A stretch of 64,000 nt of DNA from Microstegium vimineum. Taxonomy: Eukaryota; Streptophyta; Magnoliopsida; Poales; Poaceae. A program made the translations under genes and the position numbers. Shown piece by piece: positions 35,628 through 47,899 of the stretch. Each line of letters starts with the position of its first letter. Position 1 is the stretch's first letter. The stretch covers positions 13,615,498 to 13,679,497 of the forward strand of contig CM039141.1 of assembly GCA_022036555.1 (NCBI GenBank), read 5' to 3'. The notes beneath the pieces were generated by a model, which did no database searches, was not told the origin of the DNA, and worked only from the letters and a program-made list of their open reading frames with translations.

Positions 35628-38600
35628 TCATTTAGGATATGAAGATGAGGCTCTCGCAGCTTGGAGCATTTCCACAATTAGTGTCTTAACATCCCTGTAC
35701 AACAGTAACAAGCCCATGTCAGAGAACCGGTCAAGGAATATTCAGAAATAACTGCATTTTAGGCATCAATTTAAATGGCATACAAAACATAGTGCAAGAC
35801 AACCATGAAGAAAAAGCATTTGAGCTTAATAGCACACAAATTAAGGGCCCTTTTGGAACGCAAAAACTTCATAGGAAAAGAAGAGCCATGGAAGGCTAAG
35901 AGAGTCAAGAGTGAGGGACCCACTTTCTGTCTTGCGCCTGCCTTGGGAAGGGGATACGCAACTTCAGAACACTTCCATCATAACCAGCCTGGGCAGCAGA
36001 AATAGGCATATTAGAATTTATAACAGAGTTGGATTTTTTTCAATGCATGAGAACAGAGCAGAAATGTGCAACTGTCTAGCCAAATAAGTAAAAGATCACA
36101 GTCGAACAAATTGTATTATCCAGACCATAATAAAGGCCACAACATTGAAATGTTGCAATTTGTTATGATATTGTAATGCTGACCTTGTGGTTACTGATCC
36201 ATTCATATTTTGCCTACTGAGTTCGGATCAGTAGGACTAAAAAACGGATCAGTAACCGCAAGGTCAGCATTACCAATGCATTAGTAAGTATCTCAGTATT
36301 GCATTGAGCAGGTACGGGGCATAGTACAAGGCACATGCTGTAAAGAGTTACCTTCACATTAATACCAAGGCTGTCCAGATCCAGCATATAAGCAAAATCC
36401 ACCTAAATTCCATTTGTCATCATTCAAGTTTCAATACATTTGAAAGCAATATTTGGTCAAAAGTGTAACAACACAAAATGGACAGACTGTAAAAGAAGTT
36501 ATGCAAAGCACTGAAGAATGCCTCCTTAGCTAATATTCCATGCTTATGGGTGATCATCAAGAGTTTCATGACTGCATTGTTTGGTAATACTGATAACTAA
36601 ACACTATGTACAATGCTAACAACAGCAATGTTGTCAAAGAAAACGCTAACTACAGCAATGAACCCAGTTCTTCGATGAGATTCCAGCAAACCGTAGAATA
36701 ACACTTTTGGTTGGCAAGTATACCCACAGATATGCATAACAAATAGACTATAAAGCAAATGGTTAAATTCATTTGTAAACTAGTTTGCAATTTTTAATGA
36801 ATGGCTGGCTGTTTTCCCAGGGCAAGAATTGCACAGTTGCACACAGATCTAGCCCTGGATGATGTATCTACCTTTGCACCTGTGTATTGACAAGACTGCA
36901 ATGTTGGAATATATGTATCTAGGCCTATGAGGCCCATGTATGACAAATATATTGCCACCCTTCTAGGGTTGGCCCAGGAATCCAATAGCAATATTCAGCA
37001 TGCAAGCATATGCTTAGACAGAGTACAGTTTTCACTTTCCGAACTAAAAGCAACACAATGTCTCAAGAACAAAAGATACACATATATGATCAATAAAAAA
37101 TGCTAGTTATTTAGTTACAGAAATAACTACATTATAAAAAAAAAGAGACAGCGCCCTCACCCCTCAGGCACAAACTTTCTTCAAGATATATCAGGTTTGA
37201 CAGTTATTATTGGAATAAATACTTTATTGTTATATTGTTGGAACAAATGCTACAGAATTAGACTTCATCATTTACTTGCCTTAACAGTAGTGGAGTGTTG
37301 CACAATGAGCTTTGTATCATCGGCATGATCCTTGTTCATATGGCTCTGTAAGACATATACATAATGGATGGTTGAAACATTTAGTGTAAAGCCCAATAAA
37401 TATATAAGGGCGAGGAGTAAAAGGAAATAGAATCCAGACATACTGTAATAGGAGTTGAGAACTGAGATATTGGATCAACTTTTGCTTCCTTGTACTTCGC
37501 AGCACTGAATTCTGGGGATTTTGACATTAGGTTAGCATATTAGGCAAAAACACTATCACCAAATTATTTTTTGTCATATGCTTACAGAATTGACTAAGAT
37601 GCAAGTGCATCAGATATGTAGTTGCTATTTATGTATTTATGCTAATAGTGTGAGGATAAGTGAGGTCCATAAGAACATGGTTACTCTAAAAATATGTGAA
37701 AGTTGAAGAGCCATAAACTTCTGCATCATGACAGTGTCCCTTTTGGTGACTAGCTTTCCTCTAAGCGATTCAAAAAGGCACCTACCGCCAGAGCCAAGGA
37801 GAGCAGTTGCAACGCCAGATACATAGCGCACAGCTTTGGGTTTGATGTGCAGGAAACTGAAGTCACCAAAGTCAACCTTAATTTGGTAAATAATTCATCA
37901 TAATCAGTACTCCATTAAAGTTGGTCTTTGCAACAGTAACGGCATTAAGAAAGTATACCCAAAAAGCATCAGGGTGCCTTCGTAGGTAAGCGCTTCTCAC
38001 TGAATCTTTTTCTTCGTCAGAAACCTGCAAATAAGAATAAGGGCGTCAGAAAACACAGTTACTATCAGGTGACATGCAAATTATGTTTTTTATCCCCAAC
38101 TTTAGTGGCTCTTGTTGGGTCTCACTTGCTTAAGATTAAGAGGTTTTCATGTTGTATGCAGTATGCACATTATGATTTAGCAATGTATCCTGAAATGTAA
38201 CAAGGAAAAGGCATAATGATATATCAGTGGGAAAGCAAAAGAGGGAGGCAATTACAGGAACAGCATCACCATACACAGTGATTACAGTATCCGTTCTGTC
38301 CTCAGGGTCTTTGGCGACAAGAAGTGAGCATTTAGGATTTCCAGAGAGATTCTGCAAAATTGGTAGCAAAGCATAAGGGTCACTGGTGAAAGAAATATGT
38401 TTACAACCGTTGCCTGTGTTTACTGAATGTAGACTGAACAATTATGCAATTCAAACAAATGTTCTAGCAGTGTTAGATTTGCATATATGTGCCTATTTCT
38501 TTGTTCGCCCACACATGTGGTTTGATGTATTTTCCAGTGATGCTACCAAATTGTAAGGCATCCATGCATAATGGACATGGAAAGGTAAAACAAATGGCTT

Positions 38601-40453
38601 TGTATACAGAATCATAAAAGCAAAAAATTGCCTTACCTTTGAATGAACTGCTAAACTACTCACTGCTAATATGGGGGAACCATCCTGATCACATGCAAAA
38701 TCAACCATTGAACCAGATGGATAACCACCATGATCCTGCAAGCATAATAATATATAATATGAAATCTCCAAAAAGACTAGTATAATTCTGCAAGGCTACA
38801 TATATTGGAGTTCTGGAACTATAAATTCCCTGTTTGCTTAATCAAAAGAAAACTATGAGTTTGTCCTCACTCAGTTTTTTAGATAAATATTCTTCCCTCC
38901 TAACCAAATAGAAAAACTTATACTTGAAGGAGGCAGATTGTGACATGTACAAGTACAAGACTACTCACCCCGTTCCGAATTATAAATTGTTTTAGCTTTT
39001 CTAGGTATAGCCTTTTGTATGATACAGTGTATATCTAGGTGCATAGAAAAATGTATGTACACATAAAAGACAAAACAACTTATAATTTGGAACAGAGGGG
39101 GTAGAAATCATGCTCTGGTGATACCTACTGGTTTAATAAAAACTGGATGTCACCAAAGCATTCGAAACAAAACAATAACTTCCAAAGTTTCAATAAACAA
39201 GATTTTTCTTCATGGACAGTGGGTTAGTCTCTTCACATTATCCAATGCTCACTGACTACAGAACTTTTGAGGGTAGATGATGGAACAGATTAGCTAAGTG
39301 TTTTTCCAATAAGACATGCAAATATAACAACATTTGTTGTTTCATAGTCTAGGAACCTGAGAATGGGTAGCAAGAACGCCTCTGACACTTCGGTCCAGAA
39401 TGGTCCGTATTTCTTCAACTGGAGAAAGCCGAGCAGCCTTTGCCTATAATTATGAGAATATTGAGTAAATAAAAAAGATCCTGAGACAATGACTAAATCT
39501 ACATTCCGAAGAGATCAGGTACAAACTTAAGCGACTAGTAAACTTTTTCAAGTATTCAACTCTACCACAGTTGTTGCAGATACACTCACTGAATCACATG
39601 ACAGGTTGATTAAACATGCTGTAGGAATTGATAAAGTTCAGTTGAGAATACCTATGATTTGCTACAAGAGACAATGAGGCCTCACAACATCAGAACATGG
39701 GACTCTGGTTTTCGTAAAGAAAACATTTGCACATCATGTCATCAATGTTTTCCTTCCTCACGTTGACTGTACAAAAGAAAAATAACCACGCTAAACAATT
39801 CACCTATTTCAATTGAATAGGTCTTTGGTGAATTGAATAGGTCATTTTGGTGAATTCATTTCAATTTTGAATTCAAATTGTGGGCACACTGGGGTCCTGC
39901 ACAACTCAACGGACCCAAACCACCCGATTTACTTCACTTGAGTTGCATAGCTACTGCCCACAGGTCACATCCCCAAAACCAACGAGAAAGACCAAGGGCC
40001 GCACCTGGTGAACGCGGATCACCTCAAACGCGTCCGAGGGACCTCCGGGGGCGTCGGCATGCGCTGCCATCTGCAACGAGGACAAAACAAAGAGCAGAGC
40101 ACCATCAGCCAAATACATCACCGCCGCGGAGGCATTTCATCGAACGTCTGCCCGCACGAAACATTTAATAAAATTAGGGGCGGCCAGCGGCAAGCGGCAG
40201 GCAGGCAGGCAGGCAGAGAGGCGAGTCGGACCTGAGACGAGGTGGAGGAGGACGCGAAGAATCGGCCACGGCGGTTACGGAGGCGAGAGTAAATGAGTGG
40301 GGAGGGGGAGGGGGCGGAGGCGGAGACGTGATCGTGCTGGTGGTTGTGCCGGCCATTAGCAATTTGTAGGTGGAGCGGAAGGAGTAGGCGCGAGAGCGTT
40401 GATGGCAAGGGCGCCGCCCGGGCGCCCGGCGTGAGCAGGAAGGGCATCGTCAT
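35628..40453 (-). CDS. GluTRBP: Glutamyl-tRNA reductase-binding protein, chloroplastic (12 exons)
   Basis: Exons in transcript order: 40453-40232, 40070-40005, 39443-39357, 38735-38637, 38351-38256, 38024-37959, 37876-37786, 37511-37444, 37345-37280, 36402-36352, 35988-35924, 35694-35628; total 347 residues. Residues 1 to about 74 are Ser/Arg/Pro-rich without acidic residues until late and suit a plastid transit peptide. The middle (SPVEEIRTILDRSVRGVLAT, DHGGYPSGSMVDFACD, NPKCSLLVAKDPEDRTDT) is a PNPOx-like split barrel. The C-terminal third (SHMNKDHADDTKLIVQHSTT, AYMLDLDSLG) is DUF2470. This matches Arabidopsis GluTRBP/PGR7, which binds glutamyl-tRNA reductase at the thylakoid and protects it from Clp proteolysis, so tuning heme and chlorophyll precursor supply. 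The intron after 37280 uses a GC donor (GCAAGT); all others are GT-AG. The start is the first of two close Met codons (MTM) in the open frame. Confidence 0.9.
36170..36277. repeat. Near-perfect inverted repeat (hairpin) in a GluTRBP intron
   Basis: Arms of about 31 bp (TAATGCTGACCTTGTGG..., GGTTACTGATCC and their inverse) lie at 36170-36200 and 36246-36277 with only two visible differences. The loop contains a smaller pairing, CTACTGA against TCAGTAG. It is located between exons 10 and 11, about 75 bp from exon 10. Confidence 0.85.
38962..39103. mobile_element. Short Stowaway MITE in a GluTRBP intron
   Basis: The element at 38964-39101 begins CTCACCCCGTTCCGAATTAT and ends ATAATTTGGAACAGAGGGGG, with TA on both sides. 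The interior includes AAATTGTTTTAG and its inverse CAAAACAACTT. It lies between exons 3 and 4. Confidence 0.85.
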
Positions 40454-42972
40454 TGCGTGCACGCGTGCGCCACGGGGAGCCTCGCTGGCAGCTTGGTGGT
40501 CGCTCGGCACGGCAGGGAAGGGAGCCTGTGCACACGGACGGAGGGAGAGCCGGAGAGGTAGAGTGGGTGGCGTGGGCCAGATGGAAGAAGGCCGTGACTG
40601 CAGTACACAAAGAGATCACCTAGCCCATTATAAGAACTTTGGTGGTTATTTCGATGTTGGGCCGCTGCAGAGTCCTTAAGCGGCACTAAACTACGTGGGC
40701 TAGCAAGAATGTACGATGGTGGCCCAAATGGCCTCGCCGATATTACCGGTGACCAAAGCTCAAAACTTGGTATCACACTTTTTTCTGTGTATATTTTTTT
40801 TTTCAGAAAAAGGTCGGGTACACGTGCACGTGTTAAGTGCTACTGTACGTTTTCGGTTGCACTGAAAGCCAGACTGCCAGAGAGGTCCAATCTCTTTCTT
40901 TAGGTGTGTGGGCGCACAGGTATGTGTGTGTGATGTGAGCTCAGAGCATGTGACTTGTGTGTATTCAAGTTATAGCTGATTAAAAAATATATAATAAATA
41001 ATAAAAGTTTCTGTATAAACCATCACCGTGATCTAATTTTCGACTTCCAACTTCAAAATCTGACTTCTTACCCATTTTATAATAATAAAAATCTTAGTTA
41101 TAAATTGAGATACGATAAATCAACATAAAAAGTTTAAGTTGCTTTAAAAACAGATTTAGCAATTGAAAAAAAAAATCTTCACAAAATGAAAACAACATCT
41201 AAAAAATCTAGAAAAAAATCAACATTCTAAATTAGGTTCAAGCTTTTAGATGCGTTTTCTAAAACAAACTTCCCATTAATAGTTTGAATTTTTGAATAAA
41301 GAACCAGAGCCAAGCCAGAGTGCCAAAATCAAGTACGCCAGTCCAACGGGAGGTTAATGACTACGTGGCTCTCTTGCTTGGTCCTTAATACTCCCGGACA
41401 TTCCTGACTTCTGCTCTTCGCACGATCACAGATTCACGGTTCACGGATCACTTGTGCTGACGATCCCATCGCCCAACGACGACTTGAGCGAGCATCACGG
41501 GTGTCGTGGCGCGGAAGTGTGAAGTCCCACGCTCCATGTAGTGTCCAGGGCGACGACGCAAGCAAAACTGCTGAAGTCCCACACTCCGCACGCTCGCTCT
41601 GCCCGTCGGCCGGCGGCGGGGTCATGGCACCGGCGTGGCTCCCGGTCCCGGGTGTCGCGACGCGCGAGAAAAGCCGGCGACCAAAGCGTGCTAGCACCTG
41701 CCTCGCGCACGCCGCAAAAGCAATGACGACCAAAGTAAAGGCACTCGGTCGGTCTTCCTGGCCAAGAAAAAAAAAATCAAGAACGTTACAGTGGCAGAAG
41801 CCGGTACGGTGCCTAACGCGGTTTTACCACCACCACAGGCCGGACTTCTGCCTCCGAGGCTTTTCAATGCTTCGGCAGTTGCTCGCTCGCGCACGTCCTT
41901 CCACTCTCTTCAAGACCGAGCTTCTTCAACCGCCCGTGCCCGTCACGTCATGCCAGCCAGCCGGTATTTTTGTAAGCACCGTGCTTGAACGCGTCGCTTG
42001 GTCGTTAGCACGCCGCGATCAGATCAGATGGATCGAGCTCGGTTTGGCCGCTGGCCACATTTCCACCGCGAGGTTTGCTCGGTCGGTGGAACGAGATGTC
42101 TGGCCTCCGGGCCCAACGGTCAAATTTCCGTGGCCTCCTCGTGCTCGTGGTTGAAACTGATGGAGAGTGGCGCGCGCGCGAACGCCGGGACTGATGGCGA
42201 TGGGGACAACCGGACAAGGGAGAAGGGCATGCCGCATGCATTGCATGGCAGGCCAGCACCAGCAGGACCAGCACGGCGGAGTATTTTTACAGCCTTTCGC
42301 TGACAGCTAGTCCGCGGGCCCGATCGCAACTGTCACGCCAGCTGTGCCCACCAGGCTGGTCTTTGCCGCCATGCGCGCATGACCGTTCTGCTACCGAGAG
42401 ATCCTCTGGATCCGCCTCTCCGTGCGGCCCTTCGTGATGCCTCATTGCCTCCACTCACACGCGTAACGCGTTCTATATTTACCAGCGAACACGAGTTCGT
42501 GCAGACGCACCGTGTCCGAAAACAACGGGCGAAATTCACTCCACCGCAGGACCTGAACTCGTTCGGTTCGATACCATTAAACTTTTTTTTTTCTGTCACG
42601 TTACCCAGAATTCGCGTGCTACTGCTTATACTACTACTAGTAGAGCACGACAGAAATGTGCCCATCAAACGAAGTTTCCTGGGCGCGGCTCGTGCCGTCG
42701 TCTCGAGGACGCGACGCGCTCGGACGCGCGCGCGCGTGGTCCGCAGAGCAGAGAGGATCCCAACGGCCCGCCGCGCCCAACCGCAAGGCAATGCCAGGCT
42801 GCCTGACCGGCCACGCCACCAAACGCGGCGGAGCCCAACAAATGGCCAGCCAGCCGAGCGTCGTGCGGCCCTTCCCCCGTTCGGCGTGCGGCCCAGCCAG
42901 CCCAGCCCCACCGCCTCACGCAACCTACCTGGCCGCGCCGCGCGGGTCCCCCCTCCGTCCTCCGTCCGCCTC
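40454..42972. other. Intergenic: GluTRBP promoter (left) and AG-peptide promoter (right)
   Basis: 40.45-40.7 kb is GC-rich upstream sequence of the minus-strand GluTRBP gene. 40.9-41.3 kb is AT-rich. 41.4-42.97 kb is GC-rich with many overlapping open frames on both strands, none with a recognisable domain. I treat them as composition artefacts upstream of the AG-peptide gene. Confidence 0.4.
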
Positions 42973-42979
42973 TATAAAA
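42973..42979 (+). promoter_or_regulatory. TATA box of the arabinogalactan peptide gene
   Basis: TATAAAA in a CT-rich context, about 140 bp before the start codon at 43119. It is followed by a pyrimidine-rich leader. Confidence 0.7.
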
Positions 42980-43118
42980 TCCTCGCCCCTGCGCATCGTC
43001 CTCCCCCACCTCCCGCTCGAGCCAGCCGCCTCTCCCCGACTTCCCCGCCTGCGCGCATCTCTCTAGAGCTTCACACCCTCGTAGAGAGATCCGGCAAGGC
43101 TTCACTACAGACGCGCAG

Positions 43119-43292
43119 ATGGCCGGCCTCAGGATGAAGTTCGTCGCCGTCGCAGCCATGGCCGCCGCGCTCGTGGCGTCCGCCGCAGCCGCCGATGCCC
43201 CCGCCCCGGCGCCCGCCTCCGACGCCGCGGCCCCCGTGCCCCTCGCCGCGGCCTCCCTCGCCGCCGCCGCCTTCGGCTACCTCTTCTGTTAG
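43119..43292 (+). CDS. Arabinogalactan peptide (AG peptide, GPI-anchored)
   Basis: A 57-residue single-exon protein. Residues 1 to about 25 are a signal peptide (KFVAVAAMAAALVASAAAA). The mature core DAPAPAPASDAAAPVP has Ala-Pro repeats whose prolines are expected to be hydroxylated and to carry arabinogalactan. The hydrophobic end (LAAASLAAAAFGYLFC) is a GPI-attachment signal that would be removed. Architecture and length match plant AG peptides such as the Arabidopsis AGP16/AGP20 group. The protein would sit on the outer face of the plasma membrane. Two in-frame Met codons (residues 1 and 6) could start it; the first is chosen because it is the first ATG after the TATA box that opens this frame. 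The long 3' UTR contains a TG-rich stretch. Confidence 0.85.
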   Translation: MAGLRMKFVAVAAMAAALVASAAAADAPAPAPASDAAAPVPLAAASLAAAAFGYLFC

Positions 43293-44313
43293 ATCCGCGC
43301 GCTGGATGCGTGGTTTCTGCTTGATATGTGATTCGTCTGTGGCGTGAGTTGAGTTCCGTGTTGTGTGTGTGTCTGTGTGAGGTGTCGGCGGGTGTGTGTA
43401 TGTATGGAGTCGGCGGCGGCGGAGGTGTGCGCGTGGTGGTTGTACGTGCGTCGACGCGCCATTGTTTGTGGCGCCGATCATGTACCTCTGCTGCGTTTTT
43501 CTGGTTATCAATGAGATGATTTATTTGATTCTTTCCAGCCGGCCTGATGCCTGAGCACCCATCAAGTGCACACAATTATTTACGGTACAAGATGTCATAT
43601 TTTATTTTGCGGTACCAACGAAGCCTACAGTACGTGCAATCTGAACGAATTTGTCTGTCCGCGAACCGCGATTCAGTTGATTCTTTGCCTTTGCAAAGAA
43701 AACGCTACTGAAAGATAATTATGGCATTTGCTTCATGTCCTTCAATTCGTGCATTAAAGTTCAGTGAATCCAAAGAAAAAAATGCAGAGTACAAAAATTA
43801 ATTTATCGAAACGAAAACCGTGGCACGTAGTCCTGCGCCGTGTAGATATTGGGCCGCTGTTGGTTTGGAGATGCGAACCAGGGACAAGGGTTGTTGTGGG
43901 ATCCGAAGATTGAAATAATTGAAGCATGTTGGTGTTGCCAGCCATGCGCCATGTGGTATGTGAGCCGGTCGTTCAAACTGGTCCACTGATGAGTTGTCTT
44001 TGAACAGAAGCAGCCCTACACGCCCCTACCGACTGCATGAAACACAAACACGGCTGGCAATTCGAGTGCTAGAAGCATGGTGCGCTAGAAACTGAAAGAA
44101 AATGGTGCGCCATCGCCATCCGCGCAGCAAGGTACAGCTCAGATCTCAGAGTATAAAAAAGAAAATAATCTAAAAACATGGATTCTGTCATTTCTACATT
44201 AAGTTTTTCAATGGAAATTGCAAGTCGAGCAATTTTTTGGACCATGTTCGCCAGAAAGGCCAGCATACATTTTTCTTCAGGGCTCAGGCCGACGGCCGTA
44301 CGCCTACAGCTTA
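43293..44313. other. AG-peptide 3' UTR and intergenic DNA
   Basis: The 3' UTR probably reaches about 43.52 kb, with an AATGAGA-type signal near 43509. Nothing further is recognised up to the hAT element. Confidence 0.4.
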
Positions 44314-45466
44314 CTTCCAACTAGGGATGAAAACGAAAATAATAGTCTCTGATTTTCGAAAATCGTTTTCTAGTTTTTTTTTATTTTTAGGCCTAAATAG
44401 AAACGGTAGCGGTAACGAAAAAAACGAAAACGATAACAGTAAAAATAAATGGAAACAAAAGCGGAAACGATTTTGTCCTCTTTCGACCAATTTTAAAGAT
44501 TACCGTATTTAACCGATAATTTACCGTTGGTAATTACCGATTCAAAGGTCTTGCATCTTAATTTATTTATAGACTATACAGTGAAGAAGAGACTCTAATA
44601 ATTTATGTTTTTATCACTATGCTTTGTCAAATCAACTTAGAACTTTAACGTTTATTCTAAGGATGACAACGGGTCGGTTTTGGTTAGGATATCCGCAGAT
44701 TTCAGGTCCAACGGTTTTGGTTTTTGTGGTAGTTTTTCGCCCACGGTTTTCTTGTTCGGGGCCCCGAAACCGATCGGGTTCGGTTTTGGGTTTGGTTTTG
44801 CACCCGTGGATATGATATCCGAAATAAATCATTTGGAATTAAAATTCATATTTTATAATATGCTAATAATAATTTGTTTACTTATATTATTAGATTTATT
44901 CAAAGTTAACTCATGAAAATATCTATTATTTGTTGTCTCTTGTTTATACATGTGTATATCCGCGGGTTTCGGATATCCGCGGGTTTGGTTTTGGTGATGA
45001 ATTTCCACCTGAATCGGTTTTGGGTTTCGACTTCGGGTTTCGGTTTTGGATGCACGGAGACTCCACCCGACCCGTTGCCATCCTTATTTTATTCGTGTCA
45101 TTGTGAACAACTATCATGCTCTTGTGTGGTTTATCACTGTTTGAGACTAAGAGTGGTGTGAAATGTATGATTTAGCTTATGGTTTTGTTAATTGTGGCTT
45201 TATTTGTTAATGTTATATAAGATAGGTCAAGTTATATGGCTCCTCTTAAGAGGTTTGTCGTGTTTATCGTTTTTAGGATATCGTACTTACCGATTTTGAC
45301 CGTTATCGTTGTGTTTTTCGATCGACTATATCATTTTCGAAATTACCGAAATACCGGTGTCGTATTCGTTTCCGACAATATCGTATCGATTTCGTTTTCG
45401 AGTAAAAAAATATGAAAATGAAAGTGATTTAGCCTCCTACCGATCGTTTTCATCTCTACTTCCCAC
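44314..45466. mobile_element. Non-autonomous hAT element with 8-bp target duplication (outer)
   Basis: Inverted termini are TAGGGATGAAAACG at 44322 and CGTTTTCATCTCTA ending at 45458. Flanking 8-mers CTTCCAAC (44314-44321) and CTTCCCAC (45459-45466) match at seven of eight positions. The interior has no transposase and many CGATAT, CGTTTTCG and TTACCG words near the ends. A second element has inserted inside it. Confidence 0.85.
44650..45094. mobile_element. Non-autonomous hAT element nested in the outer hAT
   Basis: The element at 44658-45086 has inverted termini TAAGGATGACAACGGGTCGG and its inverse GACCCGTTGCCATCCTTA. The flanking 8-mers GTTTATTC (44650-44657) and TTTTATTC (45087-45094) match at seven of eight. 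Subterminal sequence is rich in GGTTTTGG and GGATATCCGC. No coding capacity. Nesting shows it arrived after the outer element. Confidence 0.88.
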
Positions 45467-45545
45467 TGTCACAGAGAGAACGTGCAAGGTTAGCTGCGCT
45501 TCGGGCCTGGCCGACTAACCGAGCCGTACTATAGGAACTGTTTAA

Positions 45546-45829
45546 TAAGAGCAACTCCAGTGTAGCCCCTAAATAGGCCCCTATTCTAGATCTAGGGACT
45601 TGGTCCAAAAAAATTCACTCCAATGCAACTCCTATTTGGGCTCCCATTTTAGGAGATGTCTCAAAGTTTAGTTTTAGGTCCCCAGGAATGAGGTCTTCCT
45701 ATTCCTCTCCCTCCAAATTAGGGACTATGATTGGAGTTGGCTTTGAATATGACCCTCAAATTTTACAAGTCACCTCCCAAATAAAAATGTAGGGGCTTGA
45801 TTTAGGGCGTATGGCTGGAGATGCTCTAA
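45546..45829. mobile_element. MITE with GAGCAACTCCAG termini (TAA target duplication)
   Basis: The element at 45549-45826 begins GAGCAACTCCAGT and ends GGCTGGAGATGCTC, inverted termini, with TAA on each side. The interior is C/T-rich with CCCCTAAATAGGCCCC. This terminus family is common in grass intergenic DNA; the TSD places it with Tourist/Harbinger-like MITEs. Confidence 0.8.
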
Positions 45830-46021
45830 GCCCACTATTTCTAGTGAGAGGCCCAGTTTTATAAGGGCTCAATTATGGACTTTTGGGCCCCTGGCGATGG
45901 ATGCAATCCGCTACACCGAATACGACTGAACCTTGCAATGCAGTAAGTCCAACACAAGACCAAACACACAAGTATTTTGCTTCATCGTAGCAGTGAACTT
46001 GACACGCTAAGCGCGGCTGCT

Positions 46022-47899
46022 TCACATGAACTCGCTCATCATGGTGAGCACCTGCGCCATCGTGGGCCGCTCCTCCGGTGCCTCGGCGGTGCACAGCATG
46101 CCGATCTTCACCATCCCCATGGTCTCGTCGGTACCATCACCGCCGTCCGCGGCCTTGTGGCCAGTCACGACCTCCAGGAGCACCATTCCAAAGCTGTACA
46201 CGTCTGACTCCTGCGTCGCCCGCGCGGCCGCGCCCGAGGCCAGCTCCGGCGCCGCGTACCCGTGCCACCCGCCTCTCGACGCCTGGTCCAGGAACAGCTC
46301 GGGCGGGCACCGGGTCCGGGTGGCCTGCTGTGGGGCGATGGTCTGCTGGATGTTGGTGGCGTAGCGCATGAGCCCGCACTCGGACACGCACGCGCCGCCG
46401 CGCTCGTCCAGGAGGATGTTGGACGGCTTCACGTTCGCGTGCACCAGCGCTGGCCGCGCCGGGAACGTGTGGATGTAGTTCAGACCCTGCGCCGTGCCGA
46501 ACAGAATGCTCTTCCTCGCCGTCCAGTCCAGATTCATCGAGCCTCCTCCTCCTGCATCAAGTCAGCAGCAGCAGCAGACAGTCAAGAACACTGCATTTGG
46601 ATTTTGCTCATCGATCGTATTTTCACAGCGGGCGGGCGTACCAGTGGCTTGGAGAAGGGAGTGGAGGCTCCCGTTCGGGAGGAAGTCGTAGACGAGCAGG
46701 CGCTCCCCGTTGGAGTTGCAGTACGCCCTGAGGCTGACGACGTGGCGGTGCCGGAGCCGGCCAACGAGCCGCATGTGGCGGTCGAACGCCTTGCTCCGAC
46801 CGGCGGCGGGGAACTGCAGCGCGCTGAGACGCTTGACGGCCACCACGATGCCGTCCTCTACCACCGCCTTATACGTGCTCCCGGACACGCCCTTGCCCAG
46901 CACCTCGGCCGACGCCTTGAGGAGGCTCTCCAGCCGCAGCTCCTCGCCGCCGTCGAAGCAGACGAGCCCACCGCCGGTCTTGTGGCACCTGTCGTCCCTC
47001 TTTTCTTCCTCCTCGAAGCACAGCGCCGCGTCGGGAGCATCCTTGGCCGCGGACCGGAGCTTTCTCCTCACGTAGACGAACGTGGCCACGGAGATGGCTA
47101 GCGAGACCGTGATGAGCACCGCGTTGCCAATGCTGGTGGCCATGAGCGCAGTCAGGCTAATCTTACTGAACCCTCCGTTGCTAGAAGTAGAAGAAACGCT
47201 ACTGACACTACTAGCGTTCGGAGACTGAGCGGCAATAATACCAGGGGTCACATCGTAAGCATGGTCACATTTCGGCAGAGGCTGACCACAGAGAGCGAGA
47301 TTGCCGCTGAAAGCGGAGCTCGGGAACCTGGACAGGTCGCCGGAGATCTCCCCGGCGAGCTTGTTCCCGGACACGTTGAAGCTCCTGAGCATCGGGACGC
47401 GCAGCGCGTCCAGGCCTCCACGGAAGCCGTTGTGCTCTGCTTGAAGGGTGAGCAGAGCACGGAGCGAGATGCGGAGGGTTCCGCTGAGCCTGTTGTGGGA
47501 GACGAGCAGGTGTCTCAGCCACGGGCTCGCCGTGGAGTTGTCCAGCGTCGGGAGGGTGCCGGACAGGGAGTTGTTCCTGACGGAGAGCGCCGTGATCCGG
47601 CCGAGCCCGAGGAGCGGTGACACGGCGCCGGCCAGCGAGGCGCCGTCCAGGAAGACCCCTACCACCCTGCCTCTGTAGCACCTGACCCCGAACCACGTGC
47701 CGGAGCACGGGTCGGCGCCGACCCAGGACGCCAGGGCCGTGGCGTTCGGGTTGTACGCCTTGAAGGAGAGCAGGGCGGGGAGGTCCTGGTGGCCGCCATT
47801 GGCATGGTCGCCACCGTGCACGTAGCGTGTCGATAGGTAGACGAAGACTGCGAGGAGCAATAGCACGGACGAGCAACGGTGGATAGGATTAGGAGGCAT
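46022..47899 (-). CDS. LRR receptor-like kinase, probably catalytically inactive
   Basis: Two exons (47899-46642 and 46551-46022, GT-AG) encode 595 residues. Residues 1-29 are a signal peptide. An LRR N-terminal cap follows (LPALLSFKAYNP, DPCSGTWFGVRC), then about five short leucine-rich repeats to residue 200. A transmembrane helix lies near 249-276, then basic VRRKLRS. The kinase-like domain starts about 328 with loop LGKGVSGSTYKAV and lysine in VVAVKRL (356). The catalytic HRD region reads HANVKPSN (457-464), lacking the Asp, and the DFG region reads SECG (476-479). Both changes predict a pseudokinase, as is usual in the plant LRR-III group of 'probable inactive receptor kinases'. It would signal from the plasma membrane as a scaffold or co-receptor. 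The start at 47899 follows a TATA box; an upstream in-frame Met at 48118 lies before that box. Confidence 0.88.

Noticed and set aside
42333..43159. Overlapping open frames on both strands upstream of the AG peptide (up to 252 codons)
   Set aside because: GC-rich promoter DNA; the frames cross the TATA box and overlap one another without domains. The AG peptide is the supported gene.
46262..47101. Plus-strand open frame of 279 codons inside the receptor-like gene
   Set aside because: Antisense shadow of the kinase exons and spans their intron.
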